A DNA stretch of 64,000 nucleotides from a virus: positions 1 through 64,000 of the IMG/VR virus record IMGVR_UViG_3300050821_002847. One strand, 5' to 3'. The translations under genes were made by a program, and so were the position numbers. Of this stretch, positions 24,010-33,567 are shown piece after piece; the first letter of the stretch is position 1; each line of letters begins with the position of its first letter. The notes beneath the pieces are model-generated. The model was not told the DNA's origin and ran no database searches. It saw nothing but the letters and a program-made list of their open reading frames with translations.

Positions 24010-24995
24010 AATTCCTACTCCCACAAGGAATCGGCGATAGTGTCTGGGCGATTCACAAGGTGCAGTCTATCGCGGCTAAGCTAGGCGATGGACGCATCGA
24101 CATTCTTCTATCTGGTGGGACACATCAGATCGAAACCCGTGCACTAGACTTCGTGCGCCGATTCTCCTTCGTAGACTCAGCAGAGATGCGCCCTTATTCA
24201 GTACATCCTAAAGTCCCCGTGTCTCCTGAGGGCCAATATAATTACATCCAGGATGGCATGTACGACTTCCCCGACAACACCGGCTGGCGCGTCGAGCGTT
24301 GCTGCGCGCTAATGCCTAACGGACCACTCGAACGTGGTATCCGCCTTGAAGATTGGCTACCGCAATATGAGATCAACTGGGACATCTGGAAGGACTTTCG
24401 CATCTCCTCCGAGGAGACTCGCTTCGCCATCGACCTCCACGCGGCCATTGGTGACTATGCCGTGTTCTATCTCGGCCCGCTCACTGGCAACACCATCGAC
24501 GGCCACAATCGCGGCCCGCTATGGACTCCGCAGGACTGGCTAGCACTCGGACGCCACGTCCACCAGCACTGCGGCCTTAAAATCGTGGTCGTTGGTGCAC
24601 CCTACGACGCTTCCTATTTCGACACGATGATCGGCCCGCAACTGAATGGCGACACGCCCTTCTGGATCAACCTAATTGGCAAGACCTCCATCGGCCAACT
24701 CTACGCCGTGACCTCCCGAGCGCGATTCGTGCTCTCCTATCAATCCGGCGTGGGCATCGTCTCGACCTATCTCGGCACACCCACAGGCATCTTCTGGCGT
24801 CCACGCGGCGACTCCATCAGCCCGTCGCGCTACCTGTCTTTCGAGGAGCGTATGGCCTCGGCGTGGGTGCCCCCGAGCGTCCTCCAGTCCGGGAGACATC
24901 TGCCGCTGATATACGGTAGGCATGGACTAGCTTATATTAAGAAGGAGATCGACGCGCACGGGTGGAATAGAAAGAGAGCATGGGGCGACATATGA
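24006..24995 (+). CDS. GT9-like glycosyltransferase
   Basis: A 329-aa GT-B protein. The N-terminus FLLPQGIGDSVWAIHKV has the G-x-GD loop of heptosyltransferase-type enzymes. Near 235-260, FVLSYQSGVGIVSTYLGTPTG occupies the place of the nucleotide-sugar binding motif. It closes the cassette. Together with the TPR enzyme and the GT2-like enzyme it gives three candidate sugar transfer steps. Confidence 0.65.
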   Translation: MKFLLPQGIGDSVWAIHKVQSIAAKLGDGRIDILLSGGTHQIETRALDFVRRFSFVDSAEMRPYSVHPKVPVSPEGQYNYIQDGMYDFPDNTGWRVERCCALMPNGPLERGIRLEDWLPQYEINWDIWKDFRISSEETRFAIDLHAAIGDYAVFYLGPLTGNTIDGHNRGPLWTPQDWLALGRHVHQHCGLKIVVVGAPYDASYFDTMIGPQLNGDTPFWINLIGKTSIGQLYAVTSRARFVLSYQSGVGIVSTYLGTPTGIFWRPRGDSISPSRYLSFEERMASAWVPPSVLQSGRHLPLIYGRHGLAYIKKEIDAHGWNRKRAWGDI

Positions 24996-26518
24996 GACGG
25001 CTGCTCTGTATAGCACTATGGGTGCTCGTCGCGCTCGTAGTCCCATCGGTCGCGATGGCGAACCAATCCGTGACTGGCTGGTGCGAGACTGGAGCCATCG
25101 CCGTAGTCACCTCTGGCTTGCAGAGCAGCAATCAAGTCCAAGGCTCCTTCCCACAGTGCCAAGTGGAGGTCTTGGTCCATGGCGGAGGCATCGCGACCAT
25201 CTTCGCAGATAACCTCAACACGCCTCTCGCAAATCCGTTTCTCGCAAACACTATCGGGCAATTTTCATTCTATGGAAATAATGGGCGCTACGATATCGTC
25301 CTATCAGGGGGCGGGAATGGGGGACTGCCTTCCCCCGTGACCATCTCCGACGTTCTTCTGAACGACCCCTTCCAAGAGATTAGTTCTCTCTGCACCGTGG
25401 CCTTCACGCCCACGCCGACCTTTACGGCGAATCTGTGCTCGATATTCTCAATGACGCTCACTGGCAACGTAACCTCCAGCGGTATCTCCGGCGCACTCAC
25501 TGGACAGGTTATCTCGTTCAATATCACAAATTGCATGGGGAGCCCCTGTACGCTTGCATGGCCGTCGAACTTCTTTAATCCTCCATTGCTGACACCTATC
25601 GCGGGAGCCTCCGAACAATTCACCTTCGCGCTGCTCGCCGATGGCAACTGGCACTCTATGAGCGTCGGCGAGTCCATGGTCTTCGACACAGGAGTCAACG
25701 GGAACGTCCTGCGCATCAATGGCGTCACGATAAACGCCATCACGGGCACTGGCGCGAACGTACTGGCGACCTCTCCGACCATTATCACCGCGATTCTGAC
25801 TACTCCAGCCATCAGCAATCCAACGATCACCGGGACCGTCGCGGGAGGGGCGACTTACACCGCGCCGACACTCACCAGCCCGACGATCACCGGCACCGTG
25901 GCAGGCGGCGCGAGCTACACCGCGCCCACGCTCACAGGCACAATCGGAGGAGGGGCTACCTACACTAGCATAACGCTGCCGAATCCGACCTCTACGGGCA
26001 CCGACGTGGGCTCCGAGACTCTCCAGAACAAGGGCCTGATGAGCGCCGCGAACGGGAACAATGTCACGCTCATCTGCCCATTTCAAGGCTCTACTGGAGC
26101 GATCACAGGCAATAGCATGGACCAGTTGCTATGGTCATGCGGCATCCCTGCCAACGTGCTTGGCCCAGGTAAGGGCATTCGTCTACGGGGCAACGTACAA
26201 CATACTACCGGATCAGCCGCGCCTAATTTCAAGCTGTCTATTGGCGGAGTCACCTTCTCGGGTCTTGGTGGCACTGGCTCCACCAATGGCACTCGTTCCA
26301 CCCTGATATTTGAATTTTTCAACAATGTTGGAGTACAGAACGCGCAGACCGCTGGAGGCTACGGCTTGGACTCTTCTGGAACGTCCACCGCTGGCGTGCT
26401 GGGCATGCCTACAACGAACTTCGCCACGGGCGGAACGATCACAATCGGAATCACTTTCAACGCCGCTAACACCAATGCAGTCACCGGGGACAGCTTTTGG
26501 GGAGAGTTAATTCAATAG
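24992..26518 (+). CDS. fibre-like protein with Sec signal peptide
   Basis: A 508-aa protein. ATG 24992 (ATGA overlap) opens MRRLLCIALWVLVALVVPSV, a Sec signal with a likely AMA cleavage at 23; ATG 24980 would add four residues. After residue 270 come two 20-aa repeats with TGTVAGG and YTAPTLT cores, and a shorter third copy, then a beta-rich C-terminal domain (about 350-508). The Gly/Thr/Ser composition fits a fibre or adhesin. A cleavable export signal is odd for a virion protein assembled in the cytoplasm. Confidence 0.6.
   Translation: MRRLLCIALWVLVALVVPSVAMANQSVTGWCETGAIAVVTSGLQSSNQVQGSFPQCQVEVLVHGGGIATIFADNLNTPLANPFLANTIGQFSFYGNNGRYDIVLSGGGNGGLPSPVTISDVLLNDPFQEISSLCTVAFTPTPTFTANLCSIFSMTLTGNVTSSGISGALTGQVISFNITNCMGSPCTLAWPSNFFNPPLLTPIAGASEQFTFALLADGNWHSMSVGESMVFDTGVNGNVLRINGVTINAITGTGANVLATSPTIITAILTTPAISNPTITGTVAGGATYTAPTLTSPTITGTVAGGASYTAPTLTGTIGGGATYTSITLPNPTSTGTDVGSETLQNKGLMSAANGNNVTLICPFQGSTGAITGNSMDQLLWSCGIPANVLGPGKGIRLRGNVQHTTGSAAPNFKLSIGGVTFSGLGGTGSTNGTRSTLIFEFFNNVGVQNAQTAGGYGLDSSGTSTAGVLGMPTTNFATGGTITIGITFNAANTNAVTGDSFWGELIQ
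25820..25939 (+). repeat. two 60-bp coding repeats
   Basis: Two adjacent 60-bp units (25820-25879 and 25880-25939) encode near-identical 20-aa blocks beginning PTITGTVAGG; a degenerate third follows. They lie inside the fibre-like gene and probably form a beta-helical or shaft segment that can change length by recombination. Confidence 0.7.
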
Positions 26519-26535
26519 AAGGAGAGGATACGAGA

Positions 26536-26751
26536 ATGGCACGAGAGTTCAACCGTAATCCATGGGAGCACACGGACGAATATATCGACCGGACCTATCC
26601 GTCGGGGGTCGCGGGAGCGCGGCCTAAATTAACCACGAGAATCCGCTGTGAGCCTGACTCCGAGCCATTGGAGTCCGGTAGCGAGAGCGACGACCGCATC
26701 GCTGAGTTCAATCGTCGGCTACGGGCGGGGCACGGCACCGGCGAACGCTAG
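26536..26751 (+). CDS. hypothetical acidic protein, 71 aa
   Basis: ATG 26536 lies behind GGAGAGG with 8-nt spacing; the frame is open upstream but without a better start. The product is charged and disordered (NPWEHTDEYIDRTYPSG, later SESDDRIAEFNRRL). It is unrecognised. Its stop abuts the ATG of the next small gene. Confidence 0.55.
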   Translation: MAREFNRNPWEHTDEYIDRTYPSGVAGARPKLTTRIRCEPDSEPLESGSESDDRIAEFNRRLRAGHGTGER

Positions 26752-26910
26752 ATGCCTCTCAGTAAACACTACCAAGGCCACGGGGCCGAGGTCATGGCCT
26801 CGATGAAGAAGACTTACGGGGATGAGGACACGGCGAAGCGTGTCTTCTACGCGACTGAGAATAAGCGTAAGAATGAGAAGAAGAAAGGCCGCAAACGCTC
26901 AGGCAAATAA
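26752..26910 (+). CDS. basic small protein, 52 aa
   Basis: It starts at ATG 26752 immediately after the upstream TAG. The sequence MPLSKHYQGHGAEVMASMKK, then KRVFYATENKRKNEKKKG, is a short helical basic protein of the kind often found beside phage structural genes. It may bind nucleic acid. Its stop is directly followed by the next ATG. Confidence 0.6.
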   Translation: MPLSKHYQGHGAEVMASMKKTYGDEDTAKRVFYATENKRKNEKKKGRKRSGK

Positions 26911-28332
26911 ATGGCTCTCCCCTTCAATTCATACAACTGGGCGACCTTCGCCTTCGTCAAATCGGAACTTGCCCGCCGACTCTACGACCCCGGCGAGACC
27001 TTCTGGACCGACGTAGAACTCGGCATCTATATCGTCGATGCGCTTCGCACTTGGAACGCACTGACCGGCTACTGGCGCGGCGACTTTACCTTCCCATCCC
27101 GGCAGGGAGTGACATGGTATGACCTCACTGATGCGACAAATCTCCCGAATACGCTTCGTCCGCTCACGCTACACGATACGGACCTGTACACTCAGTTGCA
27201 ATATCACCTACTGGAGCCTGTCAGTTGGAATCCTTGGACCGGAGGCTCGACTCAGTTCACTGCCGACGATCTTCTGAATGCGGTGCAGCGGCGGCGAGAC
27301 GAAATTCTATCCATCTGCGGCTGCACGATTACTCGGAGGGCTATCCCCGCTACTGCCGGACGCATCACGCTGCCCGACACGGTGCTGGACGTGCGGCGCA
27401 TGGCCTATCTCCCGGCGGCGATCCTCGGCTCACCCTATGGAATTGGCATCTATGGAGCGGGACCTTATAGCTATGGCGCATACGGAGGCCAAAGCGCGTC
27501 GGTCATATGGCCCGACGACACTTGGGCCGAGCAATCCTTCAATCGCAACTTCACCTTGCAGCCTGCTGGGACTCCCCAGACCTACCTAATGTCCACACAG
27601 CAACCCATCAGCTTCGACGTGGACCGGCCTCCGGGCGGCGCGGGAAGCTACGAGTTGCTGACCTCCGAGGCTGGGCCTGCGCTCAACATCGTCTCTGCTA
27701 CGACGCTCGCTATCCCAGACGACTGGACGCACGTGGCCAAGTGGGGTGCGCTCGCGGACCTGCTCTCACGGGAATCGCTCTCGCGTGATCCGACAAGAGC
27801 AAGTTATTGTGAGCAGCGATACCGGATGGGCCTCAAGATTCTCCTGAACGCCCCGGCGCTCCTTGCAATGCGCTTGGACAACGTGCCCTTGCAGATCGAC
27901 TCGGTACATGGAGCAGACCTCTACAACACTAGCTGGCAGGCGCTCGCACAGGGCAAGCCTTCGATTGCGCTACACGCGGGGCTGAATATGGTCGCGCTCG
28001 CGGCACAGCCGGACGGCGGGACATATTCGCTGACGGCGACGGTGGTGGAGAATGCTCCAATACCAGTCGCGCCGGGAGATTCGGTGCAGGTTGGGCGGGA
28101 TGATCTCGATGTAGTGCTGGACTACGCGCAGCACGTGGCGTCGTTCAAACAAGGCGGCGAGGAGTTCACGTCCACGGTGCCACTGCTCCAGCGATTCTTA
28201 AAGCAAGCGGCGGTTTATAACTCGAAGCTGCTGGAACTCGGGGAATACCAGTCCATGCTGTCGGGCCAGTCGCAGCGCGAAGAACAGATGAACCCACGCG
28301 CCACGCCTGCGCTCGCGGAGGCGACACAATAG
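26911..28332 (+). CDS. tail/neck structural protein, 473 aa
   Basis: The N-terminus (ATFAFVKSELARRLYDPGET, later LGIYIVDALRTWNALTGYWR) resembles the helical adaptor start of the gene at 16911, and the C-terminus (about 400-473) is helical and polar. A Gly/Tyr run (IGIYGAGPYSYGAYGG, about 173-190) interrupts the middle. Size and place suggest a tail-tube or neck protein. The function is inferred from context. Confidence 0.5.
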   Translation: MALPFNSYNWATFAFVKSELARRLYDPGETFWTDVELGIYIVDALRTWNALTGYWRGDFTFPSRQGVTWYDLTDATNLPNTLRPLTLHDTDLYTQLQYHLLEPVSWNPWTGGSTQFTADDLLNAVQRRRDEILSICGCTITRRAIPATAGRITLPDTVLDVRRMAYLPAAILGSPYGIGIYGAGPYSYGAYGGQSASVIWPDDTWAEQSFNRNFTLQPAGTPQTYLMSTQQPISFDVDRPPGGAGSYELLTSEAGPALNIVSATTLAIPDDWTHVAKWGALADLLSRESLSRDPTRASYCEQRYRMGLKILLNAPALLAMRLDNVPLQIDSVHGADLYNTSWQALAQGKPSIALHAGLNMVALAAQPDGGTYSLTATVVENAPIPVAPGDSVQVGRDDLDVVLDYAQHVASFKQGGEEFTSTVPLLQRFLKQAAVYNSKLLELGEYQSMLSGQSQREEQMNPRATPALAEATQ

Positions 28333-28333
28333 T

Positions 28334-31300
28334 ATGCCTCCTACCTTCCAGCGTCCAGCGCAGGGATTCAGGTTCTCCTTCGGAGGCATGAAGCTCAACA
28401 GTAATCCCGACACCCTGCCACTGGACAAGTACGCTGCCGCCGTGAACATCCGTGCTCTGCTGGACTCTTCCATTCGCACTCGTCCCGGACAGACGCAGAA
28501 GTTCGCGACCGGCGGGCATACCATCACCGATCTCTCTTCATACTCGATTCTGTCCACCGATGATGCTCCTCGTTATATCGCACGGGATATTCTGGACTCC
28601 ATCTGGCTAGACAACGGCGTCGTTGTGGGCGCGCTAGTCGGCGGCGGCGCAAGCCCCGGCGCGTCGATGATTCCCTTCCGGCCTGGACAATCCCCCTCGC
28701 CTTACCTTTATATTGCCAACGGCTCCGACTACCAAAAGTTCTCCGCGCCTACCGGAGCCAACATTGTGTCCCAGTCCAAAGTTGGCATCGCGGAGCCGCA
28801 GTTCGCGCCGAACGCTGCGCCATCCGCCATGCGCCAAGCGTCCCTCGCGAGCCTCTCGTGGGCGCAGGGCGGCACCGCTGGCGCTCCTAGTTCCACCAAT
28901 CGCATATCCGACACCGCCGGGACCGTGCTTCCTGACCCGGACAACGCCGCGCTGCTAAGCGTACAGGTCGGCACCTCGCAGGCATATCAGCGGTGGATGT
29001 CCATCGCCGCCGCCGCTGGAGGAGGCACCGCCGGGTCGCAGGGACCGCTGACAGCCTCGTTCTCAGTGGACAGTGGCGGTAGTGCAACCCCTTGGACTGG
29101 AACCGGCGCGGGCGGGGGGTCGGCGAACCTCCCACAATTTGGTTTTAGCAATGGCCTAAAGATAACCAACTTCGGCTTCTCTACGATTCCAGTAGGAGCG
29201 ACGATTACAGGCATAAAGGCGGAAGTTCTCCGGCATGCCTCCTCTAATGTTGCTCTTATATCTGATCTCAGTGTCCTTATTATTAAGAATGGAGTCCTCA
29301 CTGGCAACGATCACTCTCTGGGAGGCTACTGGCCAGCAGTCGATACCTATGCTGTCTATGGAGGCCCTGGAGATACTTGGCACACCTTCTGGACCTATGC
29401 GGATATTCAGTCCCCTGGGTTCGGAGTCTCGATTGGAGCCGAGAATAACGCCTCTAGAGGCTCAGCCACCGCAACCGTGACCTCAGTGCGAATGACTGTC
29501 TATTATCTCTCGGGTGGAGTGGCCAACACCGCCGTCGTGATCCGCGATGTATTCCCTGCGCTGCCAACAGCCTTCGCCATCGCATCCATCTACTACTTCT
29601 CGGGCACTACCGGACATTGCGTGCTCGTGCCCACCACGCTCGCTACCGGCCCTGGCACTGGGGGGCAATCTCTCTACGCCGACAACGTGCTGTCCACGCT
29701 GCGCCGGGGAGCACTCATCAAGATAGCGTCCGAGATATGCATCGTGTGGAGCGTAAGCGTCGGGCCGGACGGTACCGTCTCCATTGAGACCTCCACGAAC
29801 AGCGTCCACACCACGTCCGATACGCTAACCAGTCTGCCGACCATCCAGACCCTCGGGCAGATATTCGCCGCGCAGACACTCTCGGAGGTCTGCATCAGTT
29901 ATCAAGTTACCGTTGGCATCGGCACGCAGACTGCGACGATCACCAACCCGTTCGTAACTGGAGGGAATCCCTTCCGCCCGGACGACCTCATCTCATTTGG
30001 CATCCAAGTGGACGACCTGACTAAGCTTACTGAATTGAAAATCCTATTCGACGTGGGCGATGGGTCATTCACGCATAATTTCTACTACTACACGGTACGA
30101 CCGTCCGATATCGCCGCCGCAGTGGCCAATTCCGCCACGCAACTCGCCGCCGCGCAGACCATCGACCAGCGGGCCACGATAGACGAAGAGACCATCGCCG
30201 CAAGCGGGAATCAACTCCACTCTGCGTCGAGCGCCATGACTGTCGCGGGCGTGGCGCAATGGACGCAGATTGTGTTCTCCATTGGCGAACTGACTCGCGT
30301 TGGTGGCGACCAAACTAAGTCGCTTCAGAACGTCAGTAAGGTTCAGTTCCTATGGAACGCCTCCGGGACCATTAACGTATTTCACGACGGTGCCATCAAT
30401 ATCCTCGGCGGGTACGACACAGACACAGGGGACATCGGAGCGCCATACCTGTACCGCGTGCGTCCGCGCTCCAGCGCCACCGGCGCGAGAGGCAACCCCT
30501 CCCCCGCGACGCGCTACGGCATCAGTCCTCGGCGCGAACAGGTGACGGTGTACCTGCCCTCGCCTGCCTACGACTCGCAGATCGACACATGGGACATATT
30601 CCGCTATGGCGGCTCGGTGACATCCTTCCGGTACATCGGCTCGACGCCATCCTCGAACGCGACCTTTATCGACAATTATTCCGACGACGCTGCCGGTGCG
30701 GGCGATGTGCTGGACTTCGACAACTTCGAGCCGTGGCCCTCGGTGGACCTCCCCTTTAGTGCAACCGCGACGAGCGTAGTCGGCACCGTGGCGCTCGTGA
30801 CGGTACCCTCGCCGACGAACATCCTTGGCTATCTACCGGGCAACCTCGTACAACTCTCAGGCACCAACGTCTATACCCTCCGCAATCGCCCGGTGCTGAT
30901 CTCTGGGACCACTTATCGCTTAGAGTTCGAAGAGAACGCCGGAACGCAGGCCAGCGTAACCGCCGCAATCTACGAGCCTGAGTTGGCTAACCAGCATCTC
31001 CCGTATATGTTCGGCCCGGACGTATCGGGGACAGTGTTCGCGTGTGGAGACCCCTTACGCCCCGGGACGCTCTACTTCGCCAAGAATTATGCGCCGGACT
31101 CCGCACCGGATGGCTACAACGTGGAGATCACGCCCCCGAGCGAACCTCTGTTGGGCGGCGAGGTGCTCGACGGGCTCGCGTTCGTGGGGTCGCCCGAACG
31201 CTGGTGGGCCTTGTATCCCCAGCCGGACAATCCATCCCAGCGATACAATTTCGTGCAGCAGCCGTTCCCGCGAGGACTGGCTGCGCCGTATGGACATTGC

Positions 31301-32404
31301 AACGATGGTGTGAGTATGTACTGGTGGGCCAAGGATGGGATTCAGTCGTCCACGAAAGGATCGCTCACTGATGCGGACCTCTACAATTTATTCCCTCACG
31401 ATGGCGTACCGGGTAAGGCTGTCACCTATGCGGGACTGACATTCACTGCACCGGATTATTCCCGTGCGGGAACATTCAGACTGACTTACTCAAATTATTA
31501 TCTATACGCTACTTATCAGGATTCCGCAGGGACCTATCGACAACTCGTGTTGGACACTCGGCGCATGGCATGGTGCATAGATTCTTATACTCCCGCTGTG
31601 AGCGCGTTTCTACATCCCGCGCAGCCTGCTGGTAGCTTGCTGACGAACACTACGCGCTACGACGAACTCCTGATGGGGACCGTGACTGGCCTAATAGCCA
31701 TGCAGACCGACAACACGAACGACCTTGGCGGGCCGATTTCCTGTGCGCTGGACACCGCCGAGTTCGATGGCGGCGACTCTCGCGCACCGAAGCAGTGGGG
31801 GGATATTTTCCTAGATGTTACGCCGGGTGCGTTCGCGGGAGTATACGTGTTCCCTGTTTCCTTCGGGGTGGCGGTAGCTCCAACCATAAACGTGCCTGCC
31901 AGCGCATCACGCCAGCGGTTGCCCTTGGGTGTCGGCGGCGTGGTTGTAAGCGATTTCATGGGCCTCGTGTTTATTTGGACCGACGACTTCACACAGCAGT
32001 CTGTACCAACCCAGCTACACATCTGGCATCCCTCGTTCGTCGTCCAGCCTGCCTATACGCAGAACTGGTTCACCTTCGGGACCACCTTCGGAATGGACGG
32101 GTTCAAGCATGTCCCGAGGATAATCCTCGCATGGGTGAGCACCGCGCCGATCACACTCACGGTGACGAGCTTCGACGGACAGTCTCCGGCGGCGATTACG
32201 ATTCCATCGAGTGGTGGGGCGTATAAGAAGCAATTGTTCATGCAGTCGGCCAACAAGGGCCTACTCTATAAATTCTCCGCGACATCGACGGCGAAATTTC
32301 AGATTTTCCTTGACGATAGCGAAGTCCACGTCGGGTCGTGGGCGAGGAGCGGCCCGTACTCAATCTTCCATAACTTAGGAGGACAGGACAGTGGCCCAAT
32401 CTAG
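28334..32404 (+). CDS. large tail protein, 1356 aa
   Basis: The largest gene in the window. The N-terminus (GMKLNSNPDTLPLDKYAAAV, then SSIRTRPGQTQKF) is typical of big tail-hub or tubular structural proteins in short-tailed phages, where a first strand-rich domain introduces many beta repeats. The remaining 1200 residues are beta-rich with Thr, Ser and Gly and few charged helices, so this is not a tape measure. ATG 28334 has GGAGG 12 bases upstream. It is presumably a tail nozzle, hub or spike component. Confidence 0.6.
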   Translation: MPPTFQRPAQGFRFSFGGMKLNSNPDTLPLDKYAAAVNIRALLDSSIRTRPGQTQKFATGGHTITDLSSYSILSTDDAPRYIARDILDSIWLDNGVVVGALVGGGASPGASMIPFRPGQSPSPYLYIANGSDYQKFSAPTGANIVSQSKVGIAEPQFAPNAAPSAMRQASLASLSWAQGGTAGAPSSTNRISDTAGTVLPDPDNAALLSVQVGTSQAYQRWMSIAAAAGGGTAGSQGPLTASFSVDSGGSATPWTGTGAGGGSANLPQFGFSNGLKITNFGFSTIPVGATITGIKAEVLRHASSNVALISDLSVLIIKNGVLTGNDHSLGGYWPAVDTYAVYGGPGDTWHTFWTYADIQSPGFGVSIGAENNASRGSATATVTSVRMTVYYLSGGVANTAVVIRDVFPALPTAFAIASIYYFSGTTGHCVLVPTTLATGPGTGGQSLYADNVLSTLRRGALIKIASEICIVWSVSVGPDGTVSIETSTNSVHTTSDTLTSLPTIQTLGQIFAAQTLSEVCISYQVTVGIGTQTATITNPFVTGGNPFRPDDLISFGIQVDDLTKLTELKILFDVGDGSFTHNFYYYTVRPSDIAAAVANSATQLAAAQTIDQRATIDEETIAASGNQLHSASSAMTVAGVAQWTQIVFSIGELTRVGGDQTKSLQNVSKVQFLWNASGTINVFHDGAINILGGYDTDTGDIGAPYLYRVRPRSSATGARGNPSPATRYGISPRREQVTVYLPSPAYDSQIDTWDIFRYGGSVTSFRYIGSTPSSNATFIDNYSDDAAGAGDVLDFDNFEPWPSVDLPFSATATSVVGTVALVTVPSPTNILGYLPGNLVQLSGTNVYTLRNRPVLISGTTYRLEFEENAGTQASVTAAIYEPELANQHLPYMFGPDVSGTVFACGDPLRPGTLYFAKNYAPDSAPDGYNVEITPPSEPLLGGEVLDGLAFVGSPERWWALYPQPDNPSQRYNFVQQPFPRGLAAPYGHCNDGVSMYWWAKDGIQSSTKGSLTDADLYNLFPHDGVPGKAVTYAGLTFTAPDYSRAGTFRLTYSNYYLYATYQDSAGTYRQLVLDTRRMAWCIDSYTPAVSAFLHPAQPAGSLLTNTTRYDELLMGTVTGLIAMQTDNTNDLGGPISCALDTAEFDGGDSRAPKQWGDIFLDVTPGAFAGVYVFPVSFGVAVAPTINVPASASRQRLPLGVGGVVVSDFMGLVFIWTDDFTQQSVPTQLHIWHPSFVVQPAYTQNWFTFGTTFGMDGFKHVPRIILAWVSTAPITLTVTSFDGQSPAAITIPSSGGAYKKQLFMQSANKGLLYKFSATSTAKFQIFLDDSEVHVGSWARSGPYSIFHNLGGQDSGPI

Positions 32405-32705
32405 CGCCAAGCAATCCCAATCCCGCTGGTACCCCTCGGAGCATCAACTCAAAGACCCCTCCGCGCTGGCCCGCGCCTTCAAGCAGTTGTTAGATCAGCA
32501 CTATGTCCTACAAGATGCACATTCCGCGTTGCTCGCCAGGGTAAACTCTATGGGAGGTGGGGAGCGTGGGCCGTTCCCGGCGGGGAGCGGGCCGACCGAC
32601 TCAATGCTCTTGGGCTTACATGTGCTGCCGGTGGACACTTCCAGCTTGGCAGGCGGTGCGGTGCTGACCTACGTTAAAAAGTCGGGCAACTTCCAATTTC
32701 TCTGA
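32391..32705 (+). CDS. hypothetical tail-region protein, 104 aa
   Basis: GTG 32391 has GGAGG eight bases upstream, inside the end of the large tail gene. The first half is helical (DPSALARAFKQLLDQHYVLQ), likely coiled; a Gly-rich linker and a short beta end follow. It is unrecognised, and probably a trimerising tail accessory. Confidence 0.55.
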   Translation: MAQSSAKQSQSRWYPSEHQLKDPSALARAFKQLLDQHYVLQDAHSALLARVNSMGGGERGPFPAGSGPTDSMLLGLHVLPVDTSSLAGGAVLTYVKKSGNFQFL

Positions 32706-32717
32706 TGGGAGATATAG

Positions 32718-33158
32718 ATGGCCAACTCAGTTCATCTGGACAAACAAGGCCCAGTGTGGCCCCTCGGCCTTATCATCGTGCCCACGCCGGGGACTCCCGT
32801 GCGTATCACGAATCTCGTGGACTCCGCCGCGACGAATGCTCCCGAGGCCGTCACCTCCGCGACCTCCGACGAGTACACCTCGCGGGCCTATGCCATCATC
32901 TTCCAAGGATTCAAGACTGGGGCCGCGCCGCCGAAGCTCGCCGCGAACACTGGGGTCGTCTATGTGGTCAAGAAGGCACTCGCGGGTGCGGGCGGAGTCA
33001 GCGACGTAGGGACGATTATCGCCGCGATCAGAACCGGCGATCCGCCCTTCGTGCTGACGAGTGCGCCCATGAATCGCAACACTTTCAACTTATACGAGTT
33101 CTATATCGACGTTGACACTGCGAACGATGGGTGTCTTGTGACAGCCATAATCCAATAG
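32718..33158 (+). CDS. hypothetical virion protein, 146 aa
   Basis: ATG 32718 has GGGAG upstream. The product is beta-rich (VWPLGLIIVPTPGTPVRITN) with an Ala/Gly-rich middle, ending EFYIDVDTANDGCLVTAIIQ. It looks like a small beta-sandwich protein of the tail or capsid surface. The family is unrecognised. Confidence 0.55.
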   Translation: MANSVHLDKQGPVWPLGLIIVPTPGTPVRITNLVDSAATNAPEAVTSATSDEYTSRAYAIIFQGFKTGAAPPKLAANTGVVYVVKKALAGAGGVSDVGTIIAAIRTGDPPFVLTSAPMNRNTFNLYEFYIDVDTANDGCLVTAIIQ

Positions 33159-33159
33159 T

Positions 33160-33567
33160 ATGCCCGGACCATCGACACCACTGCTCGGCCTGACAGTCCC
33201 CACCGTCGGCGGGGATATAAACGCTTGGGGCGCGGAGCTTAACGCCGACCTCGCTCTGCTCGACGCTCTCGGTGCGGCGCAGGTGCTCATCATCAGTTCC
33301 AACACCATCGTTGCGCTCACCCAACCGGTCACGATCATTCTCGCGATCTCCGGCGGGACCGGCGTGACTATTACACTCCCCAATCCCTCCTTCAATAAAG
33401 GCCGCATGGTGTGGGTAAAAAAGACCGACACCGGCGTGGGGCCGGTAACGCTCGTCCCCGCGTCCGGCCAGATCGAGGGAGGCAATAATTATCAGTTGGT
33501 GAATCGGCTACAGTCGGTAATCCTGGCCCCGGATGCGGTCAACTGGTGGGCCTTCGCGGGACAATGA
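33160..33567 (+). CDS. tail fibre N-terminal-like protein, 135 aa
   Basis: The start GLTVPTVGGDINAWGAELNA, followed by LDALGAAQ, matches the common N-terminal motif of many phage tail fibres (TVPTVG...WG...N). The rest is a beta domain ending NWWAFAGQ. It is short for a full fibre and may be the attachment part of a fibre whose distal portion is encoded separately by the following large genes. The ATGA overlap couples it to the next gene. Confidence 0.65.
   Translation: MPGPSTPLLGLTVPTVGGDINAWGAELNADLALLDALGAAQVLIISSNTIVALTQPVTIILAISGGTGVTITLPNPSFNKGRMVWVKKTDTGVGPVTLVPASGQIEGGNNYQLVNRLQSVILAPDAVNWWAFAGQ

Noticed and set aside
17915-24995. DNA base hypermodification pathway
   Set aside because: No nucleotide-modifying synthase or base-specific enzyme is present, and the cassette lies among virion genes rather than beside the polymerase.
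28334-32404. Tape measure protein for the 1356-aa gene
   Set aside because: It is beta-rich with Thr/Ser/Gly and has no long amphipathic helical repeats or hydrophobic patches expected of a tape measure.
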